Assembly (NCBI RefSeq): GCF_000483485.1
Contig: NZ_KI519609.1
Coordinates: forward strand, 1,703,460 to 1,767,459
DNA: 64,000 nt
Direction: 5' to 3'
Source: Thiomicrorhabdus chilensis DSM 12352
GTDB lineage: Bacteria; Pseudomonadota; Gammaproteobacteria; Thiomicrospirales; Thiomicrospiraceae
The translations under genes were made by a program, and so were the position numbers. The stretch's first letter is position 1. The number at the start of each line of letters is the position of its first letter. Below are positions 9,008 through 20,491 of this stretch, in pieces. Under the pieces are notes generated by a model. That model was not told the origin of the DNA and did no database searches. It saw only the letters and a list, made by a program, of their open reading frames with translations.

Positions 9008-10453
9008 CTATTGCATACCGATGCTTTGGTAACACAGCTCAATCAAGGATGAAGGCATTAGCCCTAACACTAATAAAGCAATTGAAACAAAACTTACTGC
9101 CCAATTCAACTGAGAACTAATAGGGTTAAGTGGAGATTCATCATTCGGTTTATCAAAGTAAATGGCTTTCAATACACGCAAGTAATAGAAGGCACTGATT
9201 ACCGCAGTAATGACCGCAATCACGGCAATCCAGGTAAATCCGGCCTTGACAACCTCTTCAATGACCAGAATCTTGGCGAAGAACCCGATGAACGGAGGAA
9301 TACCCGCCATTGAGAACATGATAATCAACATCATCAGAGCCAACCATGGATTACGCGCATTCAGCCCTTTGAAATCGGCGATTTTATCGAACTCATGCCC
9401 GGTTCTGGACAGTGCAATAATCATCCCAAACCCGGCAACCCCCGTCAGTGCATAAACAATGACATAGAACATCGCACTGGCGTATCCGTCCGGGTTAGCG
9501 GCCAAAATACCTAAGAGTAGGAAACCGACATGCCCGATACCAGAATAAGCCAGCATGCGCTTGAGGTTTTCTTGCACGATGGCAACAATCGCCCCAACAA
9601 TCATCGACAGAATAGACATAATGATGATCAATGTTTGCCAGTCGGCAACCAAGCCTGGCATACCTTCTACCAGAAGACGGTATAGGATCGCAAATGCGGC
9701 GATCTTAGGAGCCGTACCCAAATATAAGGTCACAGCAGTCGGTGCACCGTGGTAGACATCAGGAGCCCACATATGGAAAGGCACTGCACCAAGTTTAAAG
9801 GCCAGACCGATAACCACAAACACTACACCAAAAGAAAGCACGACTGCATCGGCTTTACCGCTTTCTATAATCTGCGCCACTTCTGGAAGCGTAATCGAAC
9901 CGGTGGCACCGTATAGCATTGAGAAACCATACAACAACATACCCGTGGCCAAAGCACCCAACACGAAGTACTTCATACTGGATTCAACCGCATCGGATGA
10001 GTCACGACGTAAGGCGATCATGGCATACATGGCCAAAGACATAATTTCCAGCCCTAGATATAGGGTAATGAAATTATGCGCCGAAACCATGACAAACATC
10101 CCCAAGACCCCAAACAAACCGAGGACGAAGTATTCTCCGCTGTAGAATTTATGCTGTAGCAGGTATTCTTTTGAAAACAGGAAAATACCCAGTGAAACTA
10201 AGATGATAAACAACTTGAGGATATCGGCGAAACTATCACGCACAAAGCTGCCATCAAAGGTGATGACTTGAGTGGTAGCAAAGCTTGTCATAATGAAATA
10301 AGCCGCAACAATCAAAGCAATTTGTGTCGCGTAGTAAGTCGCAAACTGATAACGCTTAGACCAGAAGGTATCCGCGACCAAAATGAACGACGCCATTGCC
10401 AATAGAACCATTTCTGGGATGGCGGGTGCAAAAGCAGGTATTACAAAATTCAT
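9008..10453 (-). CDS. nuoN: NADH-quinone oxidoreductase subunit N
   Basis: A 481-aa membrane-arm subunit of Complex I, homologous to Mrp antiporters, with about 14 helices. The proton-channel lysine/glutamate helices are visible in regions such as FVVIGLAFKLGAVPFHMWAPDVY and MLAYSGIGHVG, both typical of NuoN. AGGTGA lies ahead of the ATG. It is the last gene of the nuo operon, 23 bases after nuoM. Confidence 0.98.
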   Translation of the reverse strand: MNFVIPAFAPAIPEMVLLAMASFILVADTFWSKRYQFATYYATQIALIVAAYFIMTSFATTQVITFDGSFVRDSFADILKLFIILVSLGIFLFSKEYLLQHKFYSGEYFVLGLFGVLGMFVMVSAHNFITLYLGLEIMSLAMYAMIALRRDSSDAVESSMKYFVLGALATGMLLYGFSMLYGATGSITLPEVAQIIESGKADAVVLSFGVVFVVIGLAFKLGAVPFHMWAPDVYHGAPTAVTLYLGTAPKIAAFAILYRLLVEGMPGLVADWQTLIIIMSILSMIVGAIVAIVQENLKRMLAYSGIGHVGFLLLGILAANPDGYASAMFYVIVYALTGVAGFGMIIALSRTGHEFDKIADFKGLNARNPWLALMMLIIMFSMAGIPPFIGFFAKILVIEEVVKAGFTWIAVIAVITAVISAFYYLRVLKAIYFDKPNDESPLNPISSQLNWAVSFVSIALLVLGLMPSSLIELCYQSIGMQ

Positions 10454-10476
10454 ACTGTTAATTCACCTATATCCAA

Positions 10477-11991
10477 TTAAAGTTTTGAAGTTGTTGCTTG
10501 AACAAGCAAGTTTTCCACAGAAGTGTGCATCACTTCCATCAGTGGACCTGGATAAACCCCAAGAACAACAACTGCAACGGCCAAGGTTGCCATAATGGCA
10601 AACTCGCGCTTGTTAAGATCCGTTAGATTTTCTACGTTTTCATTGGTAATCGGACCAAAGAACACACGCTTAACCATCCATAAGGTATAAGCCGCACCAA
10701 TTATGAGGGTCAGAGCGGCAATCGTACCAAACCATAAATTGGCTTTGAAGGCGCTCAAGATAACCATGAATTCACCTACGAACCCTGAGGTACCCGGAAG
10801 ACCGACATTCGCCATGGAAAACAATACGGCAAACATGACAAACCAAGGCATTTTGTTGACCACACCACTGTAGGCGGAAATTTCACGGGTATGCATGCGA
10901 TCATAAAGCACACCGATGGCCAGGAACATGGCTCCAGAAATGAACCCGTGAGAGATCATTTGCACCATCGCACCTTCCATACCTAACTGAGCACCTTGCA
11001 GTGAACCGGTATTTTGGACGATGTCGTACAAGACAAACATACCTAAAGTCACAAAGCCCATATGTGAAATGGAGGAGTAAGCCACCAGTTTTTTCATATC
11101 ACTTTGCACCAGAGCGACAATCCCGATATAGACAATCGCAATCAGTGACAGACCAATGACCAACCAATCCAATGCCATGGACGCATCCGGCGTGATTGGC
11201 AAACTGAAACGCACAAAACCATAGCCCCCCATCTTAAGCATGATGGCGGCTAGCACGACAGAACCTGCCGTAGGCGCTTCAACGTGAGCATCCGGCAACC
11301 AGGTATGTACCGGGAACATTGGAATCTTGACAGCAAAGGCGATCAGGAAGGCCAGGAAAATCAAAGTTTGAGCCGTCATTCCCAACTGCATGGTGTGCAT
11401 ATCCAGAATTGAGAAACTGCCTGACAGATAGAACATGTACAGGAAGCTGACCAGCATGAAGACCGAACCAAAGAAAGTATAAAGGAAGAACTTCAAGGTC
11501 GCATAAACTCGACGTGGACCACCCCATTTACCGATGACGATAAACATTGGGATCAACAAGGCTTCCCAGAATACATAAAACAGAATCGAATCCAATGCAA
11601 CGAAAACACCGGTCATCAAACCGCCCATGATCAGGAAAGCCCCCATATACTGCTCGACTCGATCCTTAATCACATCCCAAGCGGAAGCAATCACTAACAC
11701 TTGGGTAAAGGTGGTCAAGAGTACAAGAGGCATGGAAAGACCATCAACACCCAGATGATAATAGATATTGAAAGCTGGGATCCATTCAACCTTTTCTACA
11801 AACTGCATAGAAGCCGTGGTCGTGTCAAAACCGGCCCACAACGGCAAAGACAAAATAAAGGTTGCCATAGCCGTTGCTAAAGACAGCCATTTAGCAGCAG
11901 CATCGTTGTTACGGCCCGCAAAAAGAACTAACAAGCCACCGATAATCGGCAGCCAAATTAGAGTACTTAATATAGGATAGCTTGATAACAT
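10477..11991 (-). CDS. nuoM: NADH-quinone oxidoreductase subunit M
   Basis: A 504-aa antiporter-like proton-pumping subunit. Family motifs: FWEALLIPMFIVIGKWGG, AVKIPMFPVHTWLPDAHVEAPT with the conserved channel Lys, and KKLVAYSSISHMG. Normal length. AAGGGA precedes the ATG. It sits between nuoL and nuoN as in most proteobacteria. Confidence 0.98.
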   Translation of the reverse strand: MLSSYPILSTLIWLPIIGGLLVLFAGRNNDAAAKWLSLATAMATFILSLPLWAGFDTTTASMQFVEKVEWIPAFNIYYHLGVDGLSMPLVLLTTFTQVLVIASAWDVIKDRVEQYMGAFLIMGGLMTGVFVALDSILFYVFWEALLIPMFIVIGKWGGPRRVYATLKFFLYTFFGSVFMLVSFLYMFYLSGSFSILDMHTMQLGMTAQTLIFLAFLIAFAVKIPMFPVHTWLPDAHVEAPTAGSVVLAAIMLKMGGYGFVRFSLPITPDASMALDWLVIGLSLIAIVYIGIVALVQSDMKKLVAYSSISHMGFVTLGMFVLYDIVQNTGSLQGAQLGMEGAMVQMISHGFISGAMFLAIGVLYDRMHTREISAYSGVVNKMPWFVMFAVLFSMANVGLPGTSGFVGEFMVILSAFKANLWFGTIAALTLIIGAAYTLWMVKRVFFGPITNENVENLTDLNKREFAIMATLAVAVVVLGVYPGPLMEVMHTSVENLLVQATTSKL

Positions 11992-12025
11992 GTAGTCTAT
12001 TCCCTTCTCTTCTTATTCTTCTAAA

Positions 12026-13999
12026 TTACCAAAGTACCCAAACCAGCATCGCTAGCAGGCCAAAAATCATTACAAACGCATAGTGATACAAGTACCCCGT
12101 TTGCGTTTCACGCAGGCTGGTTGCCGAATGCAAAATGGTTTTGCAGGTGTTCATAACCATGCCGGTATCAATCAGCTTGTTATCGACAGACTTGCTGAAG
12201 AACTGACCTAACTTGCGAGTACCGTCAACGAATACAATTTCATTTAAGCGATCGAAACCATAAGCGTTATCCAACACATAGAAACCGCGAGGGCAAAGTG
12301 CCTTGAGTTTTCCAGGGATATTAGGCTGCTTGATGTACATAAACCAAGCAAGCAGAACACCCGACAAGGCAAGGATAACCGGCAAGGTCACAAACGAATG
12401 CAGAATCATATCCAGCACACCGTTATAGTAATTATTGTAAACCGCCAGCATGGTATCGTTCTGGGCCGAGATAAATACAGAGCTACCGAAGTAGGTACCG
12501 TCCAGCATGGATTCGATCATCGGCAGACCCATCAACACGGCTGGGATTGACAACAAAATCAAGGGAAGCGTCACCACCCAAGGCGACTCTTTCATCTCAT
12601 GCGTGCGGACATATTCACTCTCTTCTCCATGGAAGACCAAGAAGAACATACGGAAGCTGTAGAAAGCGGTAACAAACACACCCGCCATCAGAAGCACATA
12701 GGCAAAGGTCGCACCATAACGCTCACTTTCGTTTAGAGAAAGCAGGATACTGTCTTTGGAGAAGAATCCTGAGAATCCTGGGAAACCAATCAAGGCAAGT
12801 GATCCGACCAACATGGCCACATAGGTAATCGGCATGTACTTCTTAAGCCCACCCATATCACGGATGTCTTGTTTGTGATGCATGGCGATAATGACTGAAC
12901 CTGCCGCCAAGAACAACAAGGCTTTGAAAAAAGCGTGCGTCAATACGTGGAACATACCGGCAGCATAGGCTGATGCCCCCAAAGCAGCCGTCATGTAACC
13001 CAATTGGGAAAGCGTGGAATAGGCTACCACTCGTTTAATATCGTTTTGGATCAAGCCCAACAGCCCCATCATGAAGGCGGTCAAAGCCCCGACAATCAAG
13101 ACAAAGCTTAATGCCGCTTCAGACAACTCGAACGCAGGAGATAGACGCGCCACCATAAAGATACCCGCTGTAACCATGGTAGCCGCGTGAATCAAAGCGG
13201 AAATCGGAGTTGGACCTTCCATGGATTCCGGTAACCAAACATGCAATGGCATCTGTGCCGATTTACCCATAGCCCCGATAAACAACAAGATCAGCATCAA
13301 GGTGATCATTGACCATTCCACACCCGGAATGATTTCAATCATCACATCACGTTGAGTGGTTAACTGTGCAAAAAACTCTTTGTAATCCATAGTATTGAAA
13401 TAAACGAATACCATGGCGATACCGAGGATAAAACCGAAATCACCAACACGGTTAACCAAGAAGGCTTTCAAGTTAGCCTGAATTGCCGATTCACGTTTCA
13501 TATAGAAACCGATCAACAGGTACGAGACCAGACCCACTGCTTCCCAACCGAAGAAAAGCTGCAGGAAGTTGTTGGCCATAACCAGTGACAACATAGAAAA
13601 AGTGAATAACGAAATATAGCTGAAGAATCGCTGATAGTAAGGATTATGGTGGTCGTAATCTTCATCGTGATCCATATAGCCAATGGTATAGATATGCACC
13701 ATCAACGAAACAAAGGTTACCACCAACATCATCGTTGCAGACAGTTCATCGATCATAAAGCCGATTTCAAAACGAATGCCGTCACTCACCATCCAAGTAT
13801 ACAAACTGGCGTTATACGCTTCGTGCCCGTTCAATACGAACAAGCTAAATACATAGGCTGACAGGACAGTTGAAATGGCTACGCCGATAATGGTTACAGT
13901 ATGCGCACCTTTGCGCCCTACTTGTCGCCCGAATAAACCAGCAATCATTGAGCCCAAAAGAGGCGACAATAAAATTACGGTAAGAATAAAGTGTAACAT
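12026..13999 (-). CDS. nuoL: NADH-quinone oxidoreductase subunit L
   Basis: The distal proton pump of Complex I, 657 aa. It shows FFGWEAVGLVSYLLIGFY, the channel region SAQMPLHVWLPESMEGPTP, KRVVAYSTLSQLGYM and a long hydrophilic C-terminal portion that includes the lateral-helix region. Two TTG codons lie directly upstream in frame, but the ATG at 13999 has AAGGGG before it and gives the usual N-terminus. Confidence 0.98.
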   Translation of the reverse strand: MLHFILTVILLSPLLGSMIAGLFGRQVGRKGAHTVTIIGVAISTVLSAYVFSLFVLNGHEAYNASLYTWMVSDGIRFEIGFMIDELSATMMLVVTFVSLMVHIYTIGYMDHDEDYDHHNPYYQRFFSYISLFTFSMLSLVMANNFLQLFFGWEAVGLVSYLLIGFYMKRESAIQANLKAFLVNRVGDFGFILGIAMVFVYFNTMDYKEFFAQLTTQRDVMIEIIPGVEWSMITLMLILLFIGAMGKSAQMPLHVWLPESMEGPTPISALIHAATMVTAGIFMVARLSPAFELSEAALSFVLIVGALTAFMMGLLGLIQNDIKRVVAYSTLSQLGYMTAALGASAYAAGMFHVLTHAFFKALLFLAAGSVIIAMHHKQDIRDMGGLKKYMPITYVAMLVGSLALIGFPGFSGFFSKDSILLSLNESERYGATFAYVLLMAGVFVTAFYSFRMFFLVFHGEESEYVRTHEMKESPWVVTLPLILLSIPAVLMGLPMIESMLDGTYFGSSVFISAQNDTMLAVYNNYYNGVLDMILHSFVTLPVILALSGVLLAWFMYIKQPNIPGKLKALCPRGFYVLDNAYGFDRLNEIVFVDGTRKLGQFFSKSVDNKLIDTGMVMNTCKTILHSATSLRETQTGYLYHYAFVMIFGLLAMLVWVLW

Positions 14000-14005
14000 C
14001 AACAA

Positions 14006-14311
14006 CTACCCCTTAAGTGATCCAAGATCATCGACATTGATGCTCTTACGGTTACGGAACACAAGTACAATAATGGCCAAACCTATGGCTGCTTCAGCGG
14101 CGGCCACCGTTAAAATAAAGAAAACGAAAATCTGTCCGGTCACATCGTTTAAATAATGTGAAAAGGCAACCAGATTCGTGTTGACCGCTAAAAGTAGTAA
14201 TTCAATCGACATCAATAAGACAATGATATTTTTCCGGTTGAGGAAAATACCCGCCATACTGATCGTAAACAGAACAGCACCAAAAATAAGATAATCCGAT
14301 AAAGCAATCAC
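14006..14311 (-). CDS. nuoK: NADH-quinone oxidoreductase subunit K
   Basis: A 101-aa, three-helix membrane subunit (MrpC-like). The conserved glutamates lie in [19 protein letters not shown] and [11 protein letters not shown]. Its ATG overlaps the nuoJ stop (ATGA), indicating translational coupling. Confidence 0.98.
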   Translation of the reverse strand: MIALSDYLIFGAVLFTISMAGIFLNRKNIIVLLMSIELLLLAVNTNLVAFSHYLNDVTGQIFVFFILTVAAAEAAIGLAIIVLVFRNRKSINVDDLGSLKG

Positions 14312-14949
14312 TTGCTGTCCTCCTCGTTAACCGGCAGCGATTTCTCGACCACCGAATCCATTTTCACCATTCTCAAACGATCCGCAGCTTGGGTCTTCAC
14401 CTGCTTATCAATATTCTGATAGAGCACTTCTTTCGGTGCACGTCGGCGCAAAGTCAATGCAATGGCTGCCACGATTCCCACTAAAAGCAGTACCGCAGCT
14501 AAAACAAAGGCATAGGCATGAGTGGTGTAGAGAGGAACACCGATAGACTTGGTGTTGCTATAGTCGGCATCATGCACCACTGGCGCTCCAGTAACTTCTA
14601 ACCCGAAATGGTCCGGTCCAAGCACCATGTACATCATGCCAAACGTGGCGGCGGCTGCAATCGCTCCCAAAGGCAGATAACGTGTAAAGCCCTCTTTAAG
14701 CTGAGCCAGGTTGATATCCAGCATCATGACCACAAACAGGAACAACACCATGACGGCTCCCACATATACCAATATGAGCACCAGTCCTAAAAATTCAGCT
14801 TGGGCAATGATCCAAATCGCTGCGGTCGTAATAAAGGTTAAAACCAACCACAAAGCCGCCTTAACCGGGTTTTTTACTGTAATCACCATCAAACCAGAGA
14901 CGACGGCCATTGCAGCAAGTAGATAAAAAATAAATTGCTCGAATGTCAT
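14308..14949 (-). CDS. nuoJ: NADH-quinone oxidoreductase subunit J
   Basis: A 213-aa five-helix membrane subunit. Contains [24 protein letters not shown], the helix with the pi-bulge at the quinone/E-channel junction. It ends in a charged tail of about 40 residues, somewhat long for the family. Overlaps nuoK by four bases. Confidence 0.97.
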   Translation of the reverse strand: MTFEQFIFYLLAAMAVVSGLMVITVKNPVKAALWLVLTFITTAAIWIIAQAEFLGLVLILVYVGAVMVLFLFVVMMLDINLAQLKEGFTRYLPLGAIAAAATFGMMYMVLGPDHFGLEVTGAPVVHDADYSNTKSIGVPLYTTHAYAFVLAAVLLLVGIVAAIALTLRRRAPKEVLYQNIDKQVKTQAADRLRMVKMDSVVEKSLPVNEEDSK

Positions 14950-14965
14950 GTTGAAATCTCTTTAA

Positions 14966-15457
14966 TTAACGATATTTAGCATCTGCGGCGCGGTCTGCAG
15001 CAATTTGCTCTTCATGTTTATCCCCAAAAGCCAATAATTTGTCTTTGGTCATAATATGAGGGCCACGCTCATGGAATTCATATTCAAATACTCGGGTTTC
15101 AACAATCGCATCAACCGGACAGGCCTCTTCACAAAAACCACAGTAGATGCACTTGAACATATCAATGTCATACTGCGTGGTTCTTCTCGAGCCATCATCA
15201 CGTTCTTCAGATTCGATGGTAATCGCATTAGCCGGACAAACCGCTTCACACAACTTACAAGCGATGCAACGCTCTTCTCCATTCTCATAACGACGTAAGG
15301 CGTGATGCCCCCTGAAACGAGGTGATAATGGTGTTTTTTCCTCTGGATAACGAACGGTGATCTTCTTTTTAAAAAGGTACTTACCGGTTAATGCAAGCCC
15401 CTTAAAGAGTTCGAGTAAACCAAAGGTCTTAACTTGATGTTTAATAAATTTAACCAT
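14966..15457 (-). CDS. nuoI: NADH-quinone oxidoreductase subunit I
   Basis: A 163-aa peripheral-arm ferredoxin carrying clusters N6a and N6b. Two complete four-cysteine motifs are present: [16 protein letters not shown] and [16 protein letters not shown]. It passes electrons from NuoG toward NuoB near the membrane. Sixteen bases precede nuoJ. Confidence 0.98.
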   Translation of the reverse strand: MVKFIKHQVKTFGLLELFKGLALTGKYLFKKKITVRYPEEKTPLSPRFRGHHALRRYENGEERCIACKLCEAVCPANAITIESEERDDGSRRTTQYDIDMFKCIYCGFCEEACPVDAIVETRVFEYEFHERGPHIMTKDKLLAFGDKHEEQIAADRAADAKYR

Positions 15458-15469
15458 GTCTACCTCTAA

Positions 15470-16531
15470 TTAATTAAACCAAGGACCAAATTGGAAATAT
15501 TGCATGGCACCCACAACAAATACCCAAACAATGGTCACAGGAATTAACACTTTCCAACCTAAACGCATCAGCTGGTCATAACGGTATCTTGGGAAAGTCG
15601 CACGAAGCCAAAGGAATACAAACAGTAAGAAACTGACTTTAAATGCCAACCAGCCAAATGCTGGCACCCATGCAAATAGAGTTTCCAAAACTGGCACGCC
15701 TTCAAATGGCGATAACCAGCCACCCAAGAACATGATAGCCGTCATGAAAGAGATCAAAATCATCATCGCGTACTCGGCCAGCATAAAGACACCAAACGTC
15801 ATACCAGAGTACTCAACATGGAAACCAGCGACGATTTCAGCTTCACCCTCAATGATATCGAACGGGGTTCGGTTGGTTTCGGCCAAACCGGAAAGCAAGT
15901 AGACCACAAACATGGGCAATAACGGCAACAAATACCAGTTAAGAATGCCACCTTGCTGACCTTCAACAATTTCCTGCAGGTTCATACTACCGGCAATCAT
16001 CAAGACCGTCACCAAAGCGAATCCCATGGCGATCTCATAAGAAATCTTTTGGGCGGAGCCACGCAAGGCTCCTAAAAACGCATACTTGGAGTTAGAAGCC
16101 CAACCGGCAATGATGGTTCCGTACACCAAAATCGAAGATACGGCCAAGACATACAAAATACCGGCGTTGATATCCGACACCACCACTTCCGGTGAAAATG
16201 GAATCACGGCCCAGACAGCAACCGCAGGAGCAATGGCCAGTACCGGCGCAATGATGAATAAGAACTTATTGGACTGCTGAGGGAAAATAACCTCTTTGGT
16301 CATCAACTTCAAAGCATCGGCAATCGGCTGCAACCAACCACCCGGCCCTACTCGGTTTGGTCCCATTCGAACCTGCATATAACCGATCACTTTACGTTCA
16401 GCATAGGTCAACCAGGCAACAGTCAGCATAATAGGCAATATCACCATAACCGCCTGAATGACTAAAGTAATGACTATTGCCAGCCAATCATATAAAAAGC
16501 TAGATAAAAAGGCTTGGATCGCATCAAACAT
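15470..16531 (-). CDS. nuoH: NADH-quinone oxidoreductase subunit H
   Basis: A 353-aa membrane subunit that lines the quinone chamber. Family signatures: [20 protein letters not shown], the acidic loop [20 protein letters not shown] and [13 protein letters not shown]. Normal length; it lies between nuoG and nuoI. Confidence 0.98.
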   Translation of the reverse strand: MFDAIQAFLSSFLYDWLAIVITLVIQAVMVILPIMLTVAWLTYAERKVIGYMQVRMGPNRVGPGGWLQPIADALKLMTKEVIFPQQSNKFLFIIAPVLAIAPAVAVWAVIPFSPEVVVSDINAGILYVLAVSSILVYGTIIAGWASNSKYAFLGALRGSAQKISYEIAMGFALVTVLMIAGSMNLQEIVEGQQGGILNWYLLPLLPMFVVYLLSGLAETNRTPFDIIEGEAEIVAGFHVEYSGMTFGVFMLAEYAMMILISFMTAIMFLGGWLSPFEGVPVLETLFAWVPAFGWLAFKVSFLLFVFLWLRATFPRYRYDQLMRLGWKVLIPVTIVWVFVVGAMQYFQFGPWFN

Positions 16532-16536
16532 CTAAA

Positions 16537-18648
16537 TTATCCTCTTAATGTCAGCTGAGCGTTGGCATCTGGGGTAGCCTGTAGAGACGGAGAACGTCTG
16601 ACTATTCCATCAATCGCATAAGGTGAAATCATGTGATAAGACTCATCGGCATTATCAAGTTCGACTTGCACGGCGTTAAAGTCGATTTGAGGCTGATCAT
16701 TATCCAACACCTCTGCTAGAACCTCATTGGAGTGAGTCTGTTCGAATCCTTGTAAATCGAACAGATTTCCAAGCACACGCAACACCTTCCATCCGGCTTT
16801 AGCCTCACCCTTAGGTTCAACCGCCATCTTAAAAGATTGCTTGAGCCCATTGGCATTCACATAAGTTCCAGCTGTTTCTGCAAAACTAGCAATCGGGAGC
16901 AAGACATCGGCATACTCACGTTGACTTGCACTATCGAAAAGCGCAAAGTTGACCACAAAGTCGGCTTGTTTCATAGCATTCAGTGCGGCCTGTGATTCAA
17001 CGCAATCAAATTCAGGTTCAATGCCATAATTGATGAAAACGGAGAGTTTGTCATTCAACATTTGTGACACGTTTTTACCTTTTTGAGGCAAACAATTCAC
17101 CACATGAGCACCTAAATCATTGGCGGCCATAGGTAGGATATTCAAAGTAGCACCGGTTTCTTGGGCGATGACCGAAGCGATTTTTTGCAATCTGGCAAAA
17201 CTCGCGTGGCTTTGGGCAATTTGTCCGAGCATAATTTCAGCTTTATCTGCCGCTTTCAAAGATTGTACGATTTGACGGTGTACATCACTGACTTCGATAT
17301 CGTCTAACCAGGCCTGCTCATTTTCACTGGTAATTTCAACCGCCGCTTTTGCAACCGCCGCCAGCTGTGAAACCAGGTTGTCTTGATCGGCAATGATCTC
17401 ATTAGCCAACTTATAGTTGAAATCAAACGACATCGGGTTAACAACATGAACCTGAGCGTTATCTAATGCTGCTTTACGGATACGGTGGTTCAAAATGGGT
17501 AATTCTTTGCGTAGATAAGAGCCAATCAATAAAACTGAATCGGATTTTTCGATGGCGTCAATTGAAGTTTGCAGGCTCGGAGTTTGATACCCGTTTACAT
17601 CCATCGAAAAATCGGTTTGACGAAGTCGATGATCGATATTTTCAACACCCAAACCACGCGCGAGTTTTTGCAACAGATGTAACTCTTCCAACGTAGCGCT
17701 CGGTGAAGCCAGAACGCCCACTTTTTCGGAATTAGTGAGCTTGGCTTTAAGGCCATCCACAACGAATTGCAATGCAGTTTCCCAGTCAACCGTGATCCAG
17801 TGTCCATTCTGCTTGATTTGCGGGGCAGTCAAACGCTCCGAAGAGTTAATGCCTTCGTAGGCAAAACGATCACGATCGGACAGCCATACTTCGTTGATTG
17901 ATTCATTTTCTCGAGGAACAACTCGTTTTACTTCATCGTCCTTAGAATGAACGATAATATTGGAACCCATGCTGTCGTGTGGGGCGATGCCATTATGAGA
18001 CTTCAATTCCCAGGCACGCGCGGAATAGCGGAAAGGTTTTGATGTCAAAGCACCCACCGGGCACAAATCGATCATGTTCCCTGACATTTCGGAGGTGATG
18101 GATTTTTCAATATAGGTACCGATCTCCATCCACTCACTGCGACCGGTCGCGCCCAACTCCATCATTCCGGCCACTTCTTGGCCAAAACGCACACAACGTG
18201 TACAGTGGATGCAGCGTGTCATATCCGTTTGGATCAAGGAGCCGGCATCACGATCGCCGACGATGCGTTTGGCTTCTGTGTATCGCGATACGTCGTCACC
18301 ATAATCCATGGCCACGTCTTGCAATTCACACTCACCACCTTGGTCACAAATTGGGCAGTCCAACGGGTGGTTGATCAGCAAGAACTCCATCACCGACTTT
18401 TGCGCTGCAATGGCTTTAGCTGATTTAGTATGGACTTTCATGCCATCGGTAACTGGGGTGGCACAAGCAGGCAGTGGTTTCCACGCACCTTCCACTTCAA
18501 CCAAACACATACGGCAGTTGGCAGCAATTGAAAGCTTCTTGTGGTAACAAAAACGGGGAATTGAAATCTGCGCTTCATCAGCGACATCTATCAACATGTC
18601 CCCCTCACGCGCTTCGACAATTTGTCCGTTAATTTCTACTTTTACCAT
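16537..18648 (-). CDS. nuoG: NADH-quinone oxidoreductase subunit G
   Basis: A 703-aa iron-sulfur subunit of the NADH arm. The N-terminal [2Fe-2S] site uses Cys34, Cys45, Cys48 and Cys62. It is followed by HPLDCPICDQGGEC (cluster N5, His ligand) and CIHCTRCVRFGQEV with a later CPVGAL. The rest is a molybdopterin-oxidoreductase-like domain without a cofactor role. A copy of the window-wide repeat word encodes ENEQAW near residue 445. Confidence 0.98.
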   Translation of the reverse strand: MVKVEINGQIVEAREGDMLIDVADEAQISIPRFCYHKKLSIAANCRMCLVEVEGAWKPLPACATPVTDGMKVHTKSAKAIAAQKSVMEFLLINHPLDCPICDQGGECELQDVAMDYGDDVSRYTEAKRIVGDRDAGSLIQTDMTRCIHCTRCVRFGQEVAGMMELGATGRSEWMEIGTYIEKSITSEMSGNMIDLCPVGALTSKPFRYSARAWELKSHNGIAPHDSMGSNIIVHSKDDEVKRVVPRENESINEVWLSDRDRFAYEGINSSERLTAPQIKQNGHWITVDWETALQFVVDGLKAKLTNSEKVGVLASPSATLEELHLLQKLARGLGVENIDHRLRQTDFSMDVNGYQTPSLQTSIDAIEKSDSVLLIGSYLRKELPILNHRIRKAALDNAQVHVVNPMSFDFNYKLANEIIADQDNLVSQLAAVAKAAVEITSENEQAWLDDIEVSDVHRQIVQSLKAADKAEIMLGQIAQSHASFARLQKIASVIAQETGATLNILPMAANDLGAHVVNCLPQKGKNVSQMLNDKLSVFINYGIEPEFDCVESQAALNAMKQADFVVNFALFDSASQREYADVLLPIASFAETAGTYVNANGLKQSFKMAVEPKGEAKAGWKVLRVLGNLFDLQGFEQTHSNEVLAEVLDNDQPQIDFNAVQVELDNADESYHMISPYAIDGIVRRSPSLQATPDANAQLTLRG
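17309..17324 (+). repeat. Exact AGGCCTGCTCATTTT repeat copy
   Basis: CAGGCCTGCTCATTTT, an exact 16/16 copy of the window-wide word. It lies within nuoG on the opposite strand, where it encodes Asn-Glu-Gln-Ala-Trp. Confidence 0.8.
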
Positions 18649-18704
18649 AATTCTTTAACCTAATTAAACTTAGCTGAGATCTATAGATTCTCTAAGAGAT
18701 TCGA

Positions 18705-19985
18705 TTATTGACGGTCGTAAATGCTGCAACCGTGCTCAATGTAATGTCTGAATTCATGTTCATAATGCTCAAGAGCACTGGTCATCGCGATAGTAGCGGC
18801 ATCCCCAAGACCACAGATAACATTCCCCATGATCTTGCCAGACACATTTTTCAAGCTTTCAATATCTTCTGGACGGCCCTTGCCTTCACGAATACGTTTG
18901 ACAACTCGGTACAGCCAGCCTGTTCCTTCACGACAAGGAGTGCACTGACCGCAAGATTCATCCCAGTAGAAATGGCTCAGGTTTTCAATCACCTTAACGA
19001 TATCGGTTTGATCATCCATAATGATGACCGAGCCTGCCCCAAGAAAAGAACCCGCCTTAGCAATGGAATCGTAATCCATATTCATCGCCATGGCTTTTTC
19101 AGCCGGCAAGATAGCCGTAGATGCACCACCAGGGATCACGCACTTCAATTCACGACCTTTCCAGATACCGCCTGCGGCATCCAAAAGGTCTTTAAACGGC
19201 GTCCCCATGCGAACCTCAAAGTTGCCAGGTTTTTCAACATGGCCAGAAACGGCATAACACTTTGTTCCGCCGGCATTTTCAACACCCAAGTCGGCAAACC
19301 ATTTACCGCCTTTAGCCAAAATCATAGGAATGGAAGCCAGGGTTTCCGTGTTGTTGATGGTAGTGGGCTTACCATAAAGACCGTAACTGGCAGGAAACGG
19401 CGGCTTGAAACGTGGCTGACCTTTTTTACCTTCAATCGACTCGACTAAAGCGGTTTCTTCACCACAAATATAAGCCCCTGCACCTAAATGCGTATATAAA
19501 TCAAAGTCAAAGCCAGATCCTAGAATGTTCTTTCCTAACAGGCCTGCTTCACGTGCTTGATTGATGGCGTTGTCAAAACGCTTGTATGGTTCCCAGAACT
19601 CACCGCGAATGTAGTTGTACCCTGCGGTTGCACCAATCACGTAACCGGCGATCATCATACCCTCAACCAACTGATGCGGGTTATAGCGCATGATATCGCG
19701 ATCTTTAAAGGTACCGGGTTCGCCTTCATCAGAATTACAGAGTATGTACTTATCGCCTGGAGCCAAACGATTCATAAAACTCCACTTAAGACCAGTCGGG
19801 AATCCGGCACCACCACGGCCACGGATACCTGACGTTTTCACTTCTTCGATGATCTCTTGCGGGTCCAGTTCTCCGGCAAGGACTTTTTTCCAAATTTCAT
19901 AACCACCGTTGGCCATGTAGACATCAATGTCCCATGAACGGTCCAAGTGGTTTAAACGGTAACAGCATTCATTTTGCGGCATCAT
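18705..19985 (-). CDS. nuoF: NADH-quinone oxidoreductase subunit F
   Basis: A 426-aa NADH-binding flavoprotein. Visible motifs: [14 protein letters not shown] for [22 protein letters not shown] for NADH and FMN, and [13 protein letters not shown] plus a distant Cys ([10 protein letters not shown]) for cluster N3. It forms the NADH dehydrogenase module with NuoE and NuoG. It starts five bases after nuoE ends. Confidence 0.98.
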   Translation of the reverse strand: MMPQNECCYRLNHLDRSWDIDVYMANGGYEIWKKVLAGELDPQEIIEEVKTSGIRGRGGAGFPTGLKWSFMNRLAPGDKYILCNSDEGEPGTFKDRDIMRYNPHQLVEGMMIAGYVIGATAGYNYIRGEFWEPYKRFDNAINQAREAGLLGKNILGSGFDFDLYTHLGAGAYICGEETALVESIEGKKGQPRFKPPFPASYGLYGKPTTINNTETLASIPMILAKGGKWFADLGVENAGGTKCYAVSGHVEKPGNFEVRMGTPFKDLLDAAGGIWKGRELKCVIPGGASTAILPAEKAMAMNMDYDSIAKAGSFLGAGSVIIMDDQTDIVKVIENLSHFYWDESCGQCTPCREGTGWLYRVVKRIREGKGRPEDIESLKNVSGKIMGNVICGLGDAATIAMTSALEHYEHEFRHYIEHGCSIYDRQ

Positions 19986-19990
19986 AACGT

Positions 19991-20491
19991 TTACTCCAAC
20001 TCAGTAATCAGTTTATCTAGATATTCTTCAGTCAGGTTTTCGTGGTAATCCTTACCTAACTGCATCATTGGAGCTCCGCCACACGCGCCCAAACACTCGA
20101 CTTTCTTGATGGAGAATTTACCATCCGGCGTGACTTCACCTACTTTGACGCCCAAGCGCTTTTCAAGATAGGCGATGATGTCGTCCTTACCGCGTAACAT
20201 GCAAGAGATGCTGTTACAAACACAGAACTTAAACTCGCCGACAGGCTGATGTTCATAGTTACCGTAAAAGGTCGCCACTTCATAAACCGCAATCGGAGGC
20301 ATTTCAAGATAATCTGCTATCTCGTCCATCAACTCCGTTGTCAAGTAACCGCCACTGACTTCCTGCACAATGCGTAAAGCCGGCATAACGGCAGACTGTC
20401 TTTGATCGGCAGGATAATTGGAAATCCAACGGTCAATACGAGACTTAACGTCTCCAGTGATTATTTTGGTGTTTTTAGCGGTTGAACTCAT
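19991..20491 (-). CDS. nuoE: NADH-quinone oxidoreductase subunit E
   Basis: A 166-aa thioredoxin-fold [2Fe-2S] subunit (cluster N1a). Ligands are the second Cys of the FCVCNSISC segment, the Cys four residues on, and the two in [10 protein letters not shown]. It begins with an ATGA overlap on the nuoD stop. Confidence 0.98.
   Translation of the reverse strand: MSSTAKNTKIITGDVKSRIDRWISNYPADQRQSAVMPALRIVQEVSGGYLTTELMDEIADYLEMPPIAVYEVATFYGNYEHQPVGEFKFCVCNSISCMLRGKDDIIAYLEKRLGVKVGEVTPDGKFSIKKVECLGACGGAPMMQLGKDYHENLTEEYLDKLITELE

Noticed and set aside
15120-15126. CAGGCCT inside nuoI as another copy of the repeat word
   Set aside because: Only the first seven bases match; it lies in codons for the conserved EACPVDAI ferredoxin motif, so chance explains it.
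18708-19448. 246-codon plus-strand open frame opposite nuoF
   Set aside because: Antisense shadow of a highly conserved gene with no recognisable protein content.
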